Source of the DNA: Burkholderia latens
Lineage (GTDB): Bacteria > Pseudomonadota > Gammaproteobacteria > Burkholderiales > Burkholderiaceae
NCBI RefSeq assembly: GCF_001718795.1
Contig: NZ_CP013438.1
Location: 248,001 to 312,000, forward strand
Direction of reading: 5' to 3'
DNA length: 64,000 nt
The notes below the pieces were generated by a model. The model did no database searches, had not been told where the DNA came from, and worked only from the letters and a program-made list of their open reading frames with translations. The translations under genes and the position numbers were made by a program. Positions 42,436-53,556 of this stretch are shown here, in pieces. Position 1 is the stretch's first letter; the number at the start of each line of letters is the position of its first letter.

Positions 42436-43479
42436 ATGCCCGATACCGTGAACACCCGCCGCCGCCTGATCCTGGGCTCGACACTCGCGAGCCTGAGCCT
42501 GGCCGATCTAGGCTTCAGCGCGCTCGCGAATGCGCAGCCGGCGCCCGCCGCATCGACATCGAAGGGCGCGGCCGGCGCCGCGTCGCTCGGCAAGATCCAC
42601 CAGATCGACGCGGGTGTGCTGAACGTCGGGTATGCGGATCTCGGCCCGAAGAACGGCCCGGTCGTGTTCCTGCTGCACGGCTGGCCGTACGACATCTACA
42701 GCTACGCCGACGTCGCGCCGCTGCTGACGGCGGCCGGCTATCGCGTGATCGTCCCGTACCTGCGCGGTTACGGTTCGACGACGTTCCGCTCCGCCGACAC
42801 GGTGCGCAACGGCCAGCAGGCCGTGACGGCCGTCGACATCGTCGCGCTGATGGATGCGCTGAAGATCGACAGCGCGGTGTTCGGCGGCTACGACTGGGGC
42901 GCGCGCACGGCCGACGTCATCGCGGCGCTGTGGCCGCAGCGCGTCAAGGCGCTGGTGTCGGTGAGCGGCTACCTGATCGGCAGCCAGGCGGCGAACGCCA
43001 AGCCGTTGCCGCCGCAGGCCGAATTGCAGTGGTGGTATCAGTTCTACTTCGCGACGGAGCGCGGCGCAATCGGTTACGCGGAGAATCGCGATGCATTCAA
43101 CAAGCTGATCTGGCAGCTCGCGTCGCCGAAGTGGCAGTTCTCCGACGAAACGTTCGCGCGCAGCGCCGCATCGTTCCAGAATCCCGATCACGTTGCGGTC
43201 GTGATTCACAACTACCGCTGGCGCCTCGGCCTCGCGAAGGGCGAAGCGCAATACGACGACATCGAGCGGCGTCTTGCGGCCGGTCCGGTAATCACCGTGC
43301 CGACGATCACGATGGAAGGCGACGCGAACGGCGCGCCGCACCCGCAACCAGCCGCGTATGCGAAGAAGTTCACGGGCAAGTACCAGCACCGGACGATCAC
43401 CGGCGGCATCGGCCACAACCTGCCGCAGGAAGCGCCGCAGGCGTTCGCCGACGCGATCCTGCAAGTGGAGCATCTGTGA
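42436..43479 (+). CDS. Alpha/beta hydrolase with Asp nucleophile, exported
   Basis: Protein of 347 residues. A twin-arginine leader (NTRRRLILGSTLASLSLADL) ends near ANAQP. The fold shows LLHGWPYDIYS (oxyanion), VPYLRGYGST, the nucleophile elbow GGYDWGARTA with Asp, and the catalytic His in GIGHNLPQEAP. An Asp nucleophile is typical of epoxide hydrolases and haloalkane dehalogenases. Its stop overlaps the start of the cytochrome P460 gene by one base, so the two are translationally coupled. GGAGAACGAGTC precedes the ATG. Confidence 0.88.
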   Translation: MPDTVNTRRRLILGSTLASLSLADLGFSALANAQPAPAASTSKGAAGAASLGKIHQIDAGVLNVGYADLGPKNGPVVFLLHGWPYDIYSYADVAPLLTAAGYRVIVPYLRGYGSTTFRSADTVRNGQQAVTAVDIVALMDALKIDSAVFGGYDWGARTADVIAALWPQRVKALVSVSGYLIGSQAANAKPLPPQAELQWWYQFYFATERGAIGYAENRDAFNKLIWQLASPKWQFSDETFARSAASFQNPDHVAVVIHNYRWRLGLAKGEAQYDDIERRLAAGPVITVPTITMEGDANGAPHPQPAAYAKKFTGKYQHRTITGGIGHNLPQEAPQAFADAILQVEHL

Positions 43480-44018
43480 TGCGCGCGGATACTCACGTTT
43501 TGCGCGCCGGCGGCGCGCGCCGTGTGCTGATCGCGGGCGTGCTGCTCGCCGGCGCGCTGGCGGCAAGCGGCCCGGCCGCGCTGGCCGAGCAGCCGAAGCC
43601 GGCCGCGTCGCCGATCTACGGCGTGACGATTCCGCCCGGTTACCGGAAGTGGGAAATGGTCGCGCCGGCCGAGGAGGCGGCGCCGCTCGACGAGTTGCGC
43701 GTGGTGCTCGGCAATCCCGTCGCGATTCGAGCGCTCGAACAGTCGACGCTGCCGTTTCCGGACGGCACGATCCTCGTGAAGCTCGCGTACAAGCGCAAGC
43801 AGTCGGACGAATTCCCGCCGGCGACGGTGCCGGGCCAGGCGACGACCGTGCAGGTGATGGTGAAGGATTCGCGGCGCTATGCGTCGACGGGCGGCTGGGG
43901 TTTCGGGCGCTTCATCAACGGCGTGCCGGCCGATATCGGCCAGCACCAGACGTGCTTCGCCTGTCATCAGGCGCGCGTGAAGAATCACGATTATGTGTTC
44001 ACGCGGCTCGCGCCTTGA
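43479..44018 (+). CDS. Cytochrome P460-family haem protein
   Basis: Periplasmic protein of 179 residues with a Sec signal peptide (about 1-36, ending AALAEQ). The P460 domain begins YGVTIPPGYRKWEMV; VRALAYKRKQ-type basic strand and KDSRRYASTGGWGFGRFI follow, and the c-type haem motif CFACH is near the C-terminus (QTCFACHQARVKNHDYVF). P460 cytochromes oxidise hydroxylamine or act as electron carriers or scavengers of reactive nitrogen. Overlap with the upstream hydrolase (TGATG) points to a joint function. The P460-specific Lys cross-link cannot be confirmed from sequence. Confidence 0.88.
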   Translation: MRADTHVLRAGGARRVLIAGVLLAGALAASGPAALAEQPKPAASPIYGVTIPPGYRKWEMVAPAEEAAPLDELRVVLGNPVAIRALEQSTLPFPDGTILVKLAYKRKQSDEFPPATVPGQATTVQVMVKDSRRYASTGGWGFGRFINGVPADIGQHQTCFACHQARVKNHDYVFTRLAP

Positions 44019-44047
44019 CGTGACCTGACGAAGCGGTTCGACGGACA

Positions 44048-44075
44048 GGCGTGCCGACGGCGGCACGCCTTTTTT
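44048..44075 (+). terminator. Intrinsic terminator after the cytochrome P460 gene
   Basis: A 9-bp perfect GC stem (GGCGTGCCG), ACGG loop and six T residues, 30 bases after the stop. Confidence 0.9.
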
Positions 44076-44288
44076 GCGTTGAGCGGCAGGTGCGGCGATC
44101 GGCGCGTGTGTATCGCACTGTATCGGGAGCCGTTGCGGAAACATCGGCTTGCACAGCACCCCGGTTCCGGAAACATGCCGGATACGTGAGCGGGTTCTAC
44201 TGTCGACATGCAGCAAACGTTCGGTGCCATACGTTCGCACCGGACGCCGAATGATCGATATCCCCCACTTCCGCCAAGGAGAACTGTC

Positions 44289-44651
44289 ATGAAAGCCGCT
44301 CGAATCCTCGCAGTTGCCGTACTCGCCGCGATCCCCGCTTTGTCGTTTGCCGATACCGGCCATGGTCTCACGCGTGCCGACGTGCGCGCCGATCTCGTCC
44401 GGCTCGAGAAGGCCGGCTACAGCCCGGCCGGCAGCGAAGCGCATTACCCGGACGACATCGCCGCTGCGGAGAGCGCTGTCGCGGCCGCCGAGCAGGTCGC
44501 CCGTTCCGACCAGAACGGCCCGTCGAAGTCGCAGGGCGACAACGTCGCCGCCGTCGCGCCGGCCGCCCGCTTCGCCGCGGCGGGACCGCGCGCCGCGCAC
44601 AACGTACGCAGCACACGCACGGATGCCGACGATCTGTACGCGCATTCGTAA
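44289..44651 (+). CDS. DUF4148 periplasmic protein
   Basis: Protein of 120 residues with a Sec signal peptide (1-21, ending LSFAD). The DUF4148 core LTRADVRADLVRLEKAGYSP is followed by HYPDDIAAAESAV. The family is abundant in Burkholderia and has no assigned function. AAGGAGAACTGTC precedes the ATG at 44289. The C-terminal half is Ala-rich and probably disordered. Confidence 0.9.
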   Translation: MKAARILAVAVLAAIPALSFADTGHGLTRADVRADLVRLEKAGYSPAGSEAHYPDDIAAAESAVAAAEQVARSDQNGPSKSQGDNVAAVAPAARFAAAGPRAAHNVRSTRTDADDLYAHS

Positions 44652-44735
44652 TCCGCGGCCGCGCATGCGTTACGCAGCGCGGCGCGATCTGCAACATTCC
44701 AGATGATCAACAACACGACAGACAGGAGCATGACG

Positions 44736-45527
44736 ATGGTCGGTTTGACGAAACGGGTTCTGGTGTCCGCGGCGGTGCTCGGCGGGCTGTTCGGTGCGAT
44801 GACGGCGCAGGCGGCGCCGAAGGACGATCTGAAAGGCACGAACGTCGTACTCGTGCACGGCGCGTTCGCGGACGGGTCGAGCTGGAATCGCGTCATTCCG
44901 CTGCTCGAGGCGCGTGGGCTGCATGTGGTCGCGGTGCAGAATCCGCTGAGCTCGCTCGCCGACGATGCGGCCGCGACGAAACGTGCGATCGACGCGCAGA
45001 CGGGCCCTGTCGTGCTGGTCGGCCACTCGTGGGCCGGCGTCGTGATCAGCGACGCGGGCAATGACGACAAGGTGAAGTCGCTCGTCTACGTCGCCGCGTT
45101 CGCGCCGGACAACGGCCAGTCGATTGCCGACGTGACGCAGGGGTTGCCGGCGCCTGCATGGGCCGGCGAGCTGCGCAAGGACGCCGGCGGCTTCACGACG
45201 CTGTCGGACAACGCGATCGCGCACGATTTCGCACCTGACTTGCCGCCCGCGCAGCAGCGCGTCGTCGCGGCGACGCAAGGACCGTGGTACGGCGGCTGCA
45301 TTTCGGAGAAGGTGACGCAGGCCGCATGGCACGTGAAGCCGTCGTCGTTCGTCGTCGCGACGCAGGATCGGATGATCGATCCTAAACTGCAGGATGCGAT
45401 GGCGAAGCGGATCGGTGCGACGGTCACGCGCGTGAACGGCAGCCACGTCGCGATGCTGAGCCAGCCGAAGGCCGTGGCCGACGCGATCATCGCGGCAGCG
45501 GAACGTGCGAAGCACGATGCGCAGTGA
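44736..45527 (+). CDS. Alpha/beta hydrolase with Ser nucleophile, exported
   Basis: Protein of 263 residues. A Sec signal peptide (MVGLTKRVLVSAAVLGGLFG, ending TAQAAPK) leads into the fold: VVLVHGAFADGSSWNRVIPL (oxyanion), the nucleophile elbow GHSWAG, SLVYVAAFAPDNGQ, and the catalytic His in NGSHVAMLSQP. The salicylate/MeS-esterase-like pattern HGAFADGSSW is widespread in soil bacteria; the substrate is unknown. The ATG at 44736 has AGGAG seven bases upstream, better than in-frame ATGs at 44703 and 44730. Confidence 0.88.
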   Translation: MVGLTKRVLVSAAVLGGLFGAMTAQAAPKDDLKGTNVVLVHGAFADGSSWNRVIPLLEARGLHVVAVQNPLSSLADDAAATKRAIDAQTGPVVLVGHSWAGVVISDAGNDDKVKSLVYVAAFAPDNGQSIADVTQGLPAPAWAGELRKDAGGFTTLSDNAIAHDFAPDLPPAQQRVVAATQGPWYGGCISEKVTQAAWHVKPSSFVVATQDRMIDPKLQDAMAKRIGATVTRVNGSHVAMLSQPKAVADAIIAAAERAKHDAQ

Positions 45528-45600
45528 GTGAAGGCGGCGCCACGCCGCGACGAAGCGTGGCGCCGCGAGTGATGGTGATGTCCTTGCACGAGGAGAAGTC

Positions 45601-47004
45601 ATGACGCAGCAGCTGTGGAAATTGTCGGCGACCGAGATCGCGAAGCGGGTGCGGCAACGTGAAGTGTCGGCGCGGGAAGTGGCGGATGCGGCGCTGGCCC
45701 GTCTCGACGCGGTGAATCCGGCGATCAACGCGGTGGTCGAGCATCGCCCCGACGACGTGCGCCGGCAGGCCGATGAAGTCGATCGCGCGATCGCGCGCGG
45801 CGACGATCCAGGCCCCCTGGCCGGTGTGCCGGTGACCGTGAAGATCAACGTCGACGTCGCGGCATTCGCGACGACCAACGGCACGCGGTTGCAGGAACAC
45901 CTGATCGCGAACGCCGACAGCCCGTCCGTCTCGAACCTCAGAAAAGCCGGTGCGGTGCTGCTCGGCCGCAGCAATTCGCCGACGTTCGCGCTGCGCTGGT
46001 TCACGTCGAATCTCGTGCACGGTCATACGTACAATCCGCGCAACCGCTCGCTGACGCCGGGCGGGTCGAGCGGCGGCGCGGCGGCCGCGGTGGCGGCCGG
46101 GATCGGTGCGCTCGCGCTCGGCACGGACATCGGCGGCTCGGTGCGCTACCCGGCCTATGCGTGCGGCGTGCACGGCATCCGCCCGTCGCTCGGGCGTGTG
46201 CCGGCGTTCAATGCATCGTCGCCGGAGCGCGCGATCGGCGCGCAACTGATGTCGACGACGGGGCCGATCGCGCGCACGATCGACGATCTCGCGCTCGCGC
46301 TGCGCGCGCTCGCCGCGCCGGACCTGCGCGATCCGTGGTACGTGCCGGTGCCGATCGACGGACGCGACGTGGCGAGGCGTGCGGCGCTGTGCGTGCGGCC
46401 GGGCGGCCTGCAGGTCGCGCCCGAAGTCGAGGCTGCGTTGCGCGATGCCGCACGCCGGCTCGTCGATGCCGGGTGGACCGTCGATGAAATCGACGACACG
46501 CCGCCGATGCGCGAGGCCGCGCTGTTGCAGGAGCAACTCTGGCTCGGCGACGGATTCGACGCGCTGGCGAACGCGGTCGCGAGCGACGGCGATCCAGGCG
46601 CGGCCGCGGTGATCGCCGGTGTGCGCGGCAAGGTGCGCGATCTGCCGGCCGACGTGATCAGCCGCGCGCTCGTGCAGCGCACGACGCTGACGCGGCAGTG
46701 GCGGCTATTCCTCGACGAATACGCGGTGTTGCTGTTGCCCGTGTCGTCGGAACTGCCATTCGCCGACGATCTCGATCGGCAAGGGCCGGAAGGTTTCGCG
46801 CGGGTATGGGAAGCACAATTGACGCTGCGTGCTCTGCCGGCGATGGGACTGCCGGGGCTGGCGGTGACGACGGGAAGCGTCGGCGACGTGCCGGTCGGCG
46901 TGCAGGTGGTCGCCGCGCATCATCGCGAGGATCTGTGTCTGCTCGCCGGGCGCGATATCGAGGCGCGCGGCGCGTCGATCGATGTGGTCGATCCGGCTGC
47001 GTGA
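45601..47004 (+). CDS. Amidase (amidase-signature family)
   Basis: Cytoplasmic enzyme of 467 residues. The Ser-cisSer-Lys triad is complete: Lys81 in PVTVKINVD, Ser156 in TPGGSSGGAAAAVAAG and the nucleophile Ser180 in TDIGGSVRYPA. The family hydrolyses amide bonds of diverse carboxamides. AGGAGAAGTC precedes the ATG. It follows three exported hydrolases on the same strand and may take over a product after uptake; that link is inference. A strong terminator follows, then a convergent LysE-type exporter. Confidence 0.93.
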   Translation: MTQQLWKLSATEIAKRVRQREVSAREVADAALARLDAVNPAINAVVEHRPDDVRRQADEVDRAIARGDDPGPLAGVPVTVKINVDVAAFATTNGTRLQEHLIANADSPSVSNLRKAGAVLLGRSNSPTFALRWFTSNLVHGHTYNPRNRSLTPGGSSGGAAAAVAAGIGALALGTDIGGSVRYPAYACGVHGIRPSLGRVPAFNASSPERAIGAQLMSTTGPIARTIDDLALALRALAAPDLRDPWYVPVPIDGRDVARRAALCVRPGGLQVAPEVEAALRDAARRLVDAGWTVDEIDDTPPMREAALLQEQLWLGDGFDALANAVASDGDPGAAAVIAGVRGKVRDLPADVISRALVQRTTLTRQWRLFLDEYAVLLLPVSSELPFADDLDRQGPEGFARVWEAQLTLRALPAMGLPGLAVTTGSVGDVPVGVQVVAAHHREDLCLLAGRDIEARGASIDVVDPAA

Positions 47005-47075
47005 CTCGATGACAGGCGTGCCGCATCGATGAGCAGGCTCGCGACGCGACGATCGTCGATGTTGCGAGCGACAAG

Positions 47076-47121
47076 GCCGCTTGCGTGTCCCGATGACGGG
47101 ATGCCGCAAGCGGCTTTTTTT
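47076..47121 (+). terminator. Intrinsic terminator between amidase and LysE-type gene
   Basis: Outer stem GCCGCTTGCG/CGCAAGCGGC with an inner TCCCG/CGGGA helix, then seven T residues. Confidence 0.9.
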
Positions 47122-47150
47122 CGTCGACGCAGCAACGCGTTCCAGGACGC

Positions 47151-47765
47151 TCAACGCCCCGCCAGCATCCGTCCGCCAAGCCCCATCAGCAGCACCCCGG
47201 CCGTCGTATCGATCGCGGCCTTGCGTCGGACCAGCAGCCCGCGCACCGACGGGTGCGACGCGAGCAGCGCCATCGTGCAGTACCACGCGCCCGAAATCGC
47301 GATCGACAATGCGACGACTGTGACATTGAACCACGCCGGCGCATGGGCGGGGACCATCAACGCGAAGATGCTGCCGTAGAACGCGACGGCCTTCGGGTTC
47401 GTCATGCTGGCGACAAAGCCTTTCTTCGCCGCGTGCCAGCCCGCGGACACCGTGCGCGCCGACACGGCCAACGGCTTGCGCGCGTTCAGCACCATCTTCA
47501 GGCCGAGCCAGATCAGATAGGCGGCGCCTGCCAGCCGCAGCGCGGTGTGCACCCAGCCGACGTGCGTTACCAGCACGCTCAGGCCGGCAATCGCAATCGC
47601 GGCCCAGGTGCCCGATGCGGCGGCGAGCCCCAGAGCGGTGATCACGCCGGCACGGCGCTGCGCGACCGCGGTCGATGTCACGATCACGAAGTTCGGGCCC
47701 GGGCTGGCAACGCTGAGCAGCAGGACGCCGGCGAGCGGCAGCAGGGAGTGGACGGGAGTCGACAT
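47151..47765 (-). CDS. LysE/RhtB-family exporter
   Basis: Inner-membrane protein of 204 residues with six predicted helices. The family signature SVASPGPNFVIVTSTAVAQR is at about residues 18-38, followed by GLAAASGTW, and later the second conserved block GFVASMTNPKAVAFYGSIFA. These proteins export amino acids or homoserine lactones to relieve toxicity. The ATG at 47765 fits the family N-terminus; an ATG at 47798 adds 11 residues. It converges on the amidase and is divergent from a porin. Confidence 0.9.
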   Translation of the reverse strand: MSTPVHSLLPLAGVLLLSVASPGPNFVIVTSTAVAQRRAGVITALGLAAASGTWAAIAIAGLSVLVTHVGWVHTALRLAGAAYLIWLGLKMVLNARKPLAVSARTVSAGWHAAKKGFVASMTNPKAVAFYGSIFALMVPAHAPAWFNVTVVALSIAISGAWYCTMALLASHPSVRGLLVRRKAAIDTTAGVLLMGLGGRMLAGR

Positions 47766-47989
47766 GGCCGTGGGCAGCGAAGCGGAATGGGCTTTCATGT
47801 TACCCGAGCGCGACGCCCCGGCGTCTTCCCGGCTGCGGCCGCAATTGTTGACGGTATTGGAAAGGTCCGCTCCAGAAGCAGCAATAGGTGCGGCGAATAT
47901 GACCGATTATTCTCCCGATCGCGGTACCGGGCGGCGAGCGCAATTGCTGTCGGACTGCTTACAAAATCAATTGCTCAGGGAGGCCTTCC

Positions 47990-49138
47990 ATGACCCGCAT
48001 CGTCGTTGCCGGTGGTATCGGCGCGGTTTTCGTCGCCGCAGCATCGTCTGCGTTCGCGCAGAGTTCCGTCACGTTGTATGGCCTCGTCGATACGGCGATT
48101 CGTTATCAGACCAACGCCGGCCCTGACGGCAAGGATCTGGTCGGCATGACCGTCGGTCCGGAAACGCACAGCCGCTGGGGCTTGCGCGGCAGCGAGGATC
48201 TCGGCGGCGGGCTGTCGGCGATCTTCCGTCTCGAGAACGGCTTCGAGCTCGGCGACGGCAAGCTCCACGTCGCGAACACGTTGTTCAGCCGACAAGCGTA
48301 CGTCGGCCTGTCGAGCAACCGGTACGGGGCGCTGACCTTCGGTAACCAGTACGCGCCGCTGTACGACACGATGGGCGACGTATTCGATCCGATGACCGTC
48401 GGCGACTACTGGCAGGACAGCTGGGCGTACAACGGCATCGGCAACTACCTGACGGTGCCGAATTCGGTGAAGTACAAGTTCTCGTACAACGGCTTCGACG
48501 TCGATGCGATCTACGGTTTCGGCAATCATGCCGGTGCAATGGGCCTGGACAGCACGTACGGTGTCGAACTCACCTACGCGCGAGGTCCCGCATCGATCAA
48601 CGCCGGCTTTCAGCAAACGTCGGTGTCGTCGGTGAACGGCAGCGCGGTCAACGGTGCGAAGGTGAATTTCGTGCACGTGAGCGGCGCGTACCAGGTTACG
48701 CAGACGGTGCGCGTGCTGGCCGGCTGGCTGCATGGGCAGGACAAGACGGGGACGACCGACTTCAACATGCAGCAAGGCGGCGCACCCGCGTTGCGCGGCG
48801 GCAGCCCCAACCGGATCGACGATACGTTCTATGTGGGCGCGAACTGGCAGGCCACCGCGCCGTTGCTGATCACGGTCGCCGGCTACTACGGCCACGCGCG
48901 CAACGCGGAGCGGCTCGACGGCACGCTCGGTTCCGGGATCAATTATTCGGCGACCGTGCTCGCCGAGTATGCATTGTCGAAGCACACGGAGATATACGGG
49001 ACGGCCGACTTCGCACGCGGCAACGGCGCGTTCGCCGCCGATTATCCCGGCGTCACCAACCGGCAGACGGGGAGGGTCGACCAGATCGGCCGGACCAACA
49101 ACGTCGGCGTCGCGATCGGCCTGCGCCAGATGTTCTGA
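47990..49138 (+). CDS. General porin (Gram-negative porin, OmpC-like)
   Basis: Outer-membrane trimeric porin of 382 residues. A signal peptide (1-23, ending SAFAQ) precedes the first strand SSVTLYGLVDTAIRYQTN; RWGLRGSEDLGGGLSAIFRL and RQAYVGLSSNRYGALTFGNQ are hallmarks of Burkholderia porins. The last strand ends GVAIGLRQMF with the C-terminal Phe required by the BAM complex. The constriction loop 3 begins near YDTMGDVFDPM. It allows diffusion of small hydrophilic solutes. GGGAGG precedes the ATG. Confidence 0.95.
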   Translation: MTRIVVAGGIGAVFVAAASSAFAQSSVTLYGLVDTAIRYQTNAGPDGKDLVGMTVGPETHSRWGLRGSEDLGGGLSAIFRLENGFELGDGKLHVANTLFSRQAYVGLSSNRYGALTFGNQYAPLYDTMGDVFDPMTVGDYWQDSWAYNGIGNYLTVPNSVKYKFSYNGFDVDAIYGFGNHAGAMGLDSTYGVELTYARGPASINAGFQQTSVSSVNGSAVNGAKVNFVHVSGAYQVTQTVRVLAGWLHGQDKTGTTDFNMQQGGAPALRGGSPNRIDDTFYVGANWQATAPLLITVAGYYGHARNAERLDGTLGSGINYSATVLAEYALSKHTEIYGTADFARGNGAFAADYPGVTNRQTGRVDQIGRTNNVGVAIGLRQMF

Positions 49139-49157
49139 CCGCGGCTCGCGGGGCGTG

Positions 49158-49191
49158 AAAAAAAACGCGCGGCGAAAGGTGTCGCCGCGCG
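49158..49191 (-). terminator. Intrinsic terminator of the groESL operon
   Basis: A 10-bp stem (CGCGCGGCGA) with a six-base loop, followed on the minus strand by eight T residues (A-run at 49158-49165). Confidence 0.9.
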
Positions 49192-49243
49192 CCGCCGGGA
49201 GATAACGCGTGCGGGGCCGGTTCGGAGCCCGCACGCACCGTCG

Positions 49244-50896
<1,653 letters not shown>

Positions 50897-51187
50897 TTAT
50901 TGATTGACGACCGCGACGATATCTTCCTCGCGCAGCACGAGAAACTCGGTGCCGTCCACCTTGACGGCCTGGCCTGCGTACTTGCCGAACAGCACGCGTT
51001 CGCCGATCTGCAGGTCGGGCACGACGCGCTGGCCGTCCGCGTCCTTGCGGCCGGGGCCGACGGCGATCACTTCGCCCTGGTCGGGTTTTTCTGCGGCGCT
51101 GTCGGGGATCACGATGCCCGACGCGGTGGTGGTTTCCTGGTCGAGTCGCTTCACGATGACGCGGTCGTGCAACGGGCGTAGGCTCAT
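50897..51187 (-). CDS. groES: Co-chaperonin GroES (accessory copy)
   Basis: Protein of 96 residues. [20 protein letters not shown], the mobile loop [34 protein letters not shown] and [20 protein letters not shown] are standard GroES segments. It caps the GroEL ring. The ATG at 51187 has AGGA nine bases upstream. First gene of a two-gene operon under CIRCE control. Confidence 0.97.
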   Translation of the reverse strand: MSLRPLHDRVIVKRLDQETTTASGIVIPDSAAEKPDQGEVIAVGPGRKDADGQRVVPDLQIGERVLFGKYAGQAVKVDGTEFLVLREEDIVAVVNQ

Positions 51188-51223
51188 TTTTTCGTCCTGT
51201 GCTGTTCTGTCCGGAAGGATGGG

Positions 51224-51250
51224 TTGGCACTCTTCAACAGAGAGTGCTGA
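51224..51250. promoter_or_regulatory. CIRCE element (HrcA operator)
   Basis: TTGGCACTC-N9-GAGTGCTGA, one mismatch per arm from the TTAGCACTC-N9-GAGTGCTAA consensus. It lies directly downstream of the groES promoter. Confidence 0.92.
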
Positions 51251-51252
51251 CG

Positions 51253-51282
51253 AGTATAAAAATGCGCGGCGGCGCGATCCAA
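51253..51282 (-). promoter_or_regulatory. Sigma-70-type promoter of groESL
   Basis: On the minus strand TTGGAT (51282-51277) and TATACT (51258-51253) are 18 bp apart and abut the CIRCE element, so HrcA would cover the start site. Confidence 0.7.
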
Positions 51283-51597
51283 TAACGGATTCGGAAAAGC
51301 ATTTGCGCGGATGCGCTATGGGCCGGCGGCGTGCACGGCTGCTGCGACGACGCGTCGCGAATGGTCGATGCGGCGGTTCATGTCCTGAATGCCGGTTGAC
51401 AAGCAATCCTGATTTGGCGTTGCGTACGCAGGTTGTCGAAAACGTCGGACCGTAATCGATTTCGACGAGTGGCCGCCTGGCCGCGTCGTCGCGAATCGCA
51501 TATTCCCCCGTCCCGTTAGCATGTGACGAATCCGACTTTGGGCGCCGCGCGCGCGACGCTAAGATCGCCGATCCCGTAGATCGTGTGCGCCACAACA
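51283..51597. other. Divergent region between groESL and the sulfatase operon
   Basis: About 315 bases with no supportable gene. No sulfur-regulator (CysB or SsuR) site could be recognised by eye before the sulfatase. Confidence 0.5.
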
Positions 51598-53547
51598 ATG
51601 AAAAAATCCGCTTCGCCGTTGTTTGCCTTTCGTTTCCGTGTGGTCTGCGCCGCGATCGCCGGCGCGCTGTCGCTCGCGTCGTGCGGCGGCGTCGACAGCA
51701 ATCCGCCTCCGCAAGCCAGCGCGGCGCCGGCGCCCAAACGCCCGAACATCCTGTACATCATGGCCGACGATCTCGGCTATTCCGACATCCATGCATTCGG
51801 CGGCGAGATCAACACGCCGAACCTCGACGCGCTCGTCGCGTCGGGCCGCATCCTGTCGAATCATCACACCGGCACCGTGTGCGCGATCACGCGCGCGATG
51901 CTGATTTCCGGAACCGACCACCATCTCGTCGGCGAAGGCACGATGGGCGTCCCGACCGACGAACGTCGCGGCCTGCCCGGCTACGAAGGCTATCTGAACG
52001 ATCGCGCGCTGTCGTTCGCACAACTGCTGAAGGATGCGGGCTATCACACGTACATCGCGGGCAAGTGGCACATCGGCTCGGGGATCGTCGGCAGTGCGAC
52101 GGGCAGCGGGCAGACGCCGGACCAGTGGGGTTTCGAGCGCAGCTACGTGCTGCTCGGCGGCGCGGCGACGAACCACTTCGCGCACGAGCCGGCCGGCTCG
52201 ACGAACTACACGGAAGACGGTCGCTACGTGCAGCCGGGTCAGCCCGGGCAGCCGGGCGGAACGGGTGGCAGCCCGGCCGTGTTCTATTCGACGGACTTCT
52301 ATACGCAGAAGCTGATTTCGTACATCGATGCGAACAGGCAGGATGGCAAACCGTTCTTCGCGTACGCGGCGTACACGTCGCCGCACTGGCCGCTGCAGGT
52401 GCCGGACCCATGGCTGCACAAATACGCGGGCGTGTATGACGCCGGCTATGACGCGATCCGCAATGCGCGCATCGCGCGGCAGAAGGCGCTCGGCCTGATT
52501 CCCGCCGACTTCAAGCCGTTCGACGGTTTGCCGGAAACGACATCGGCGTCGCCCGCGACGGCGAACAACGGCGCCGCGAACGCGAAGTACATCAGCGCCG
52601 TGCATTCGGCTGCCGATGGCTACAGCGACTACGGCGCCGGCAAGGTCGACAAGCTGTGGGCCAGCCTGAGCCCCGCCGAGCGCAAGGCGCAAGCGCGCTA
52701 CATGGAGATTTACGCCGGGATGGTCGAGAACCTCGACTACAACATCGGCCTGCTGATCCAGCACCTGAAGGACATCGGCGAATACGACAACACGTTCATC
52801 ATGTTCCAGTCGGACAACGGCGCGGAAGGCTGGCCGATCGATTCCGGCGCGGACCCGACGGCGACCGACACCGCGAACGCGCAGGAGCCGACTTATTCGG
52901 CGCTCGGCACCGACAACGGCAAACAGAACGCGCAGCGGTTGCAGTACGGGCTGCGCTGGGCCGAAGTGAGCGCGACGCCGTTCCGGCTCACGAAGGGCTA
53001 TTCGGCGGAGGGCGGCGTGTCGACGCCGACGATCGTGCGCCTGCCGGGCCAGACGCGGCAGTTGCCGACGCTGCGCGCGTTCACGCACGTGACCGACAAC
53101 ACGGCGACGTTCCTCGCGGTCGCAGGCGTCACGCCGCCGTCGCAGCCGGCGCCGCCGCTCGTGAACACGCTGACGGGCGTCGATCGGAACAAGGGCAAGG
53201 TCGTCTACAACAACCGCTACGTGTATCCGGTCACCGGCCAGTCGCTGCTGCCGGTGCTGACCGGTTCCGCGTCGGGAGAAGTGCATACGACGCCGTTCGG
53301 CGACGAAGCGTATGGCCGCGCCTACCTGCGCAGCGCCGACGGTCGCTGGAAGGCGTTGTGGACGGAGCCGCCGCTCGGGCCGCTCGACGGCCACTGGCAA
53401 CTGTACGACCTGACGGCAGACCGCGGCGAGACGACGGACGTGTCAGCGCAGAACCCGTCGGTAATCGGCACGCTGGTCGACCAGTGGAAGACCTACATGA
53501 GCAACGTCGGCGGTGTGGAGCCGCTGCGTCCTCGCGGCTATTACTGA
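51598..53547 (+). CDS. Arylsulfatase-type lipoprotein with atypical CAITR motif
   Basis: Type I sulfatase of 649 residues. The N-terminus is a lipoprotein signal with lipobox LAS-Cys29, so the enzyme would be anchored in the envelope. The metal ligands are in [13 protein letters not shown] and [17 protein letters not shown] and SPHWPL carry conserved active-site Lys and His. The residue to be converted to formylglycine is Cys95 in [10 protein letters not shown]. The consensus is C-x-P-x-R, and here Pro is Ile. C-terminal [17 protein letters not shown] and [12 protein letters not shown] match arylsulfatases. The ATG at 51598 lacks a strong ribosome site; a GTG at 51583 is the alternative. An exported maturation enzyme gene follows 10 bases after the stop. 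Confidence 0.9.
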   Translation: MKKSASPLFAFRFRVVCAAIAGALSLASCGGVDSNPPPQASAAPAPKRPNILYIMADDLGYSDIHAFGGEINTPNLDALVASGRILSNHHTGTVCAITRAMLISGTDHHLVGEGTMGVPTDERRGLPGYEGYLNDRALSFAQLLKDAGYHTYIAGKWHIGSGIVGSATGSGQTPDQWGFERSYVLLGGAATNHFAHEPAGSTNYTEDGRYVQPGQPGQPGGTGGSPAVFYSTDFYTQKLISYIDANRQDGKPFFAYAAYTSPHWPLQVPDPWLHKYAGVYDAGYDAIRNARIARQKALGLIPADFKPFDGLPETTSASPATANNGAANAKYISAVHSAADGYSDYGAGKVDKLWASLSPAERKAQARYMEIYAGMVENLDYNIGLLIQHLKDIGEYDNTFIMFQSDNGAEGWPIDSGADPTATDTANAQEPTYSALGTDNGKQNAQRLQYGLRWAEVSATPFRLTKGYSAEGGVSTPTIVRLPGQTRQLPTLRAFTHVTDNTATFLAVAGVTPPSQPAPPLVNTLTGVDRNKGKVVYNNRYVYPVTGQSLLPVLTGSASGEVHTTPFGDEAYGRAYLRSADGRWKALWTEPPLGPLDGHWQLYDLTADRGETTDVSAQNPSVIGTLVDQWKTYMSNVGGVEPLRPRGYY

Positions 53548-53556
53548 GGTAGCGCG

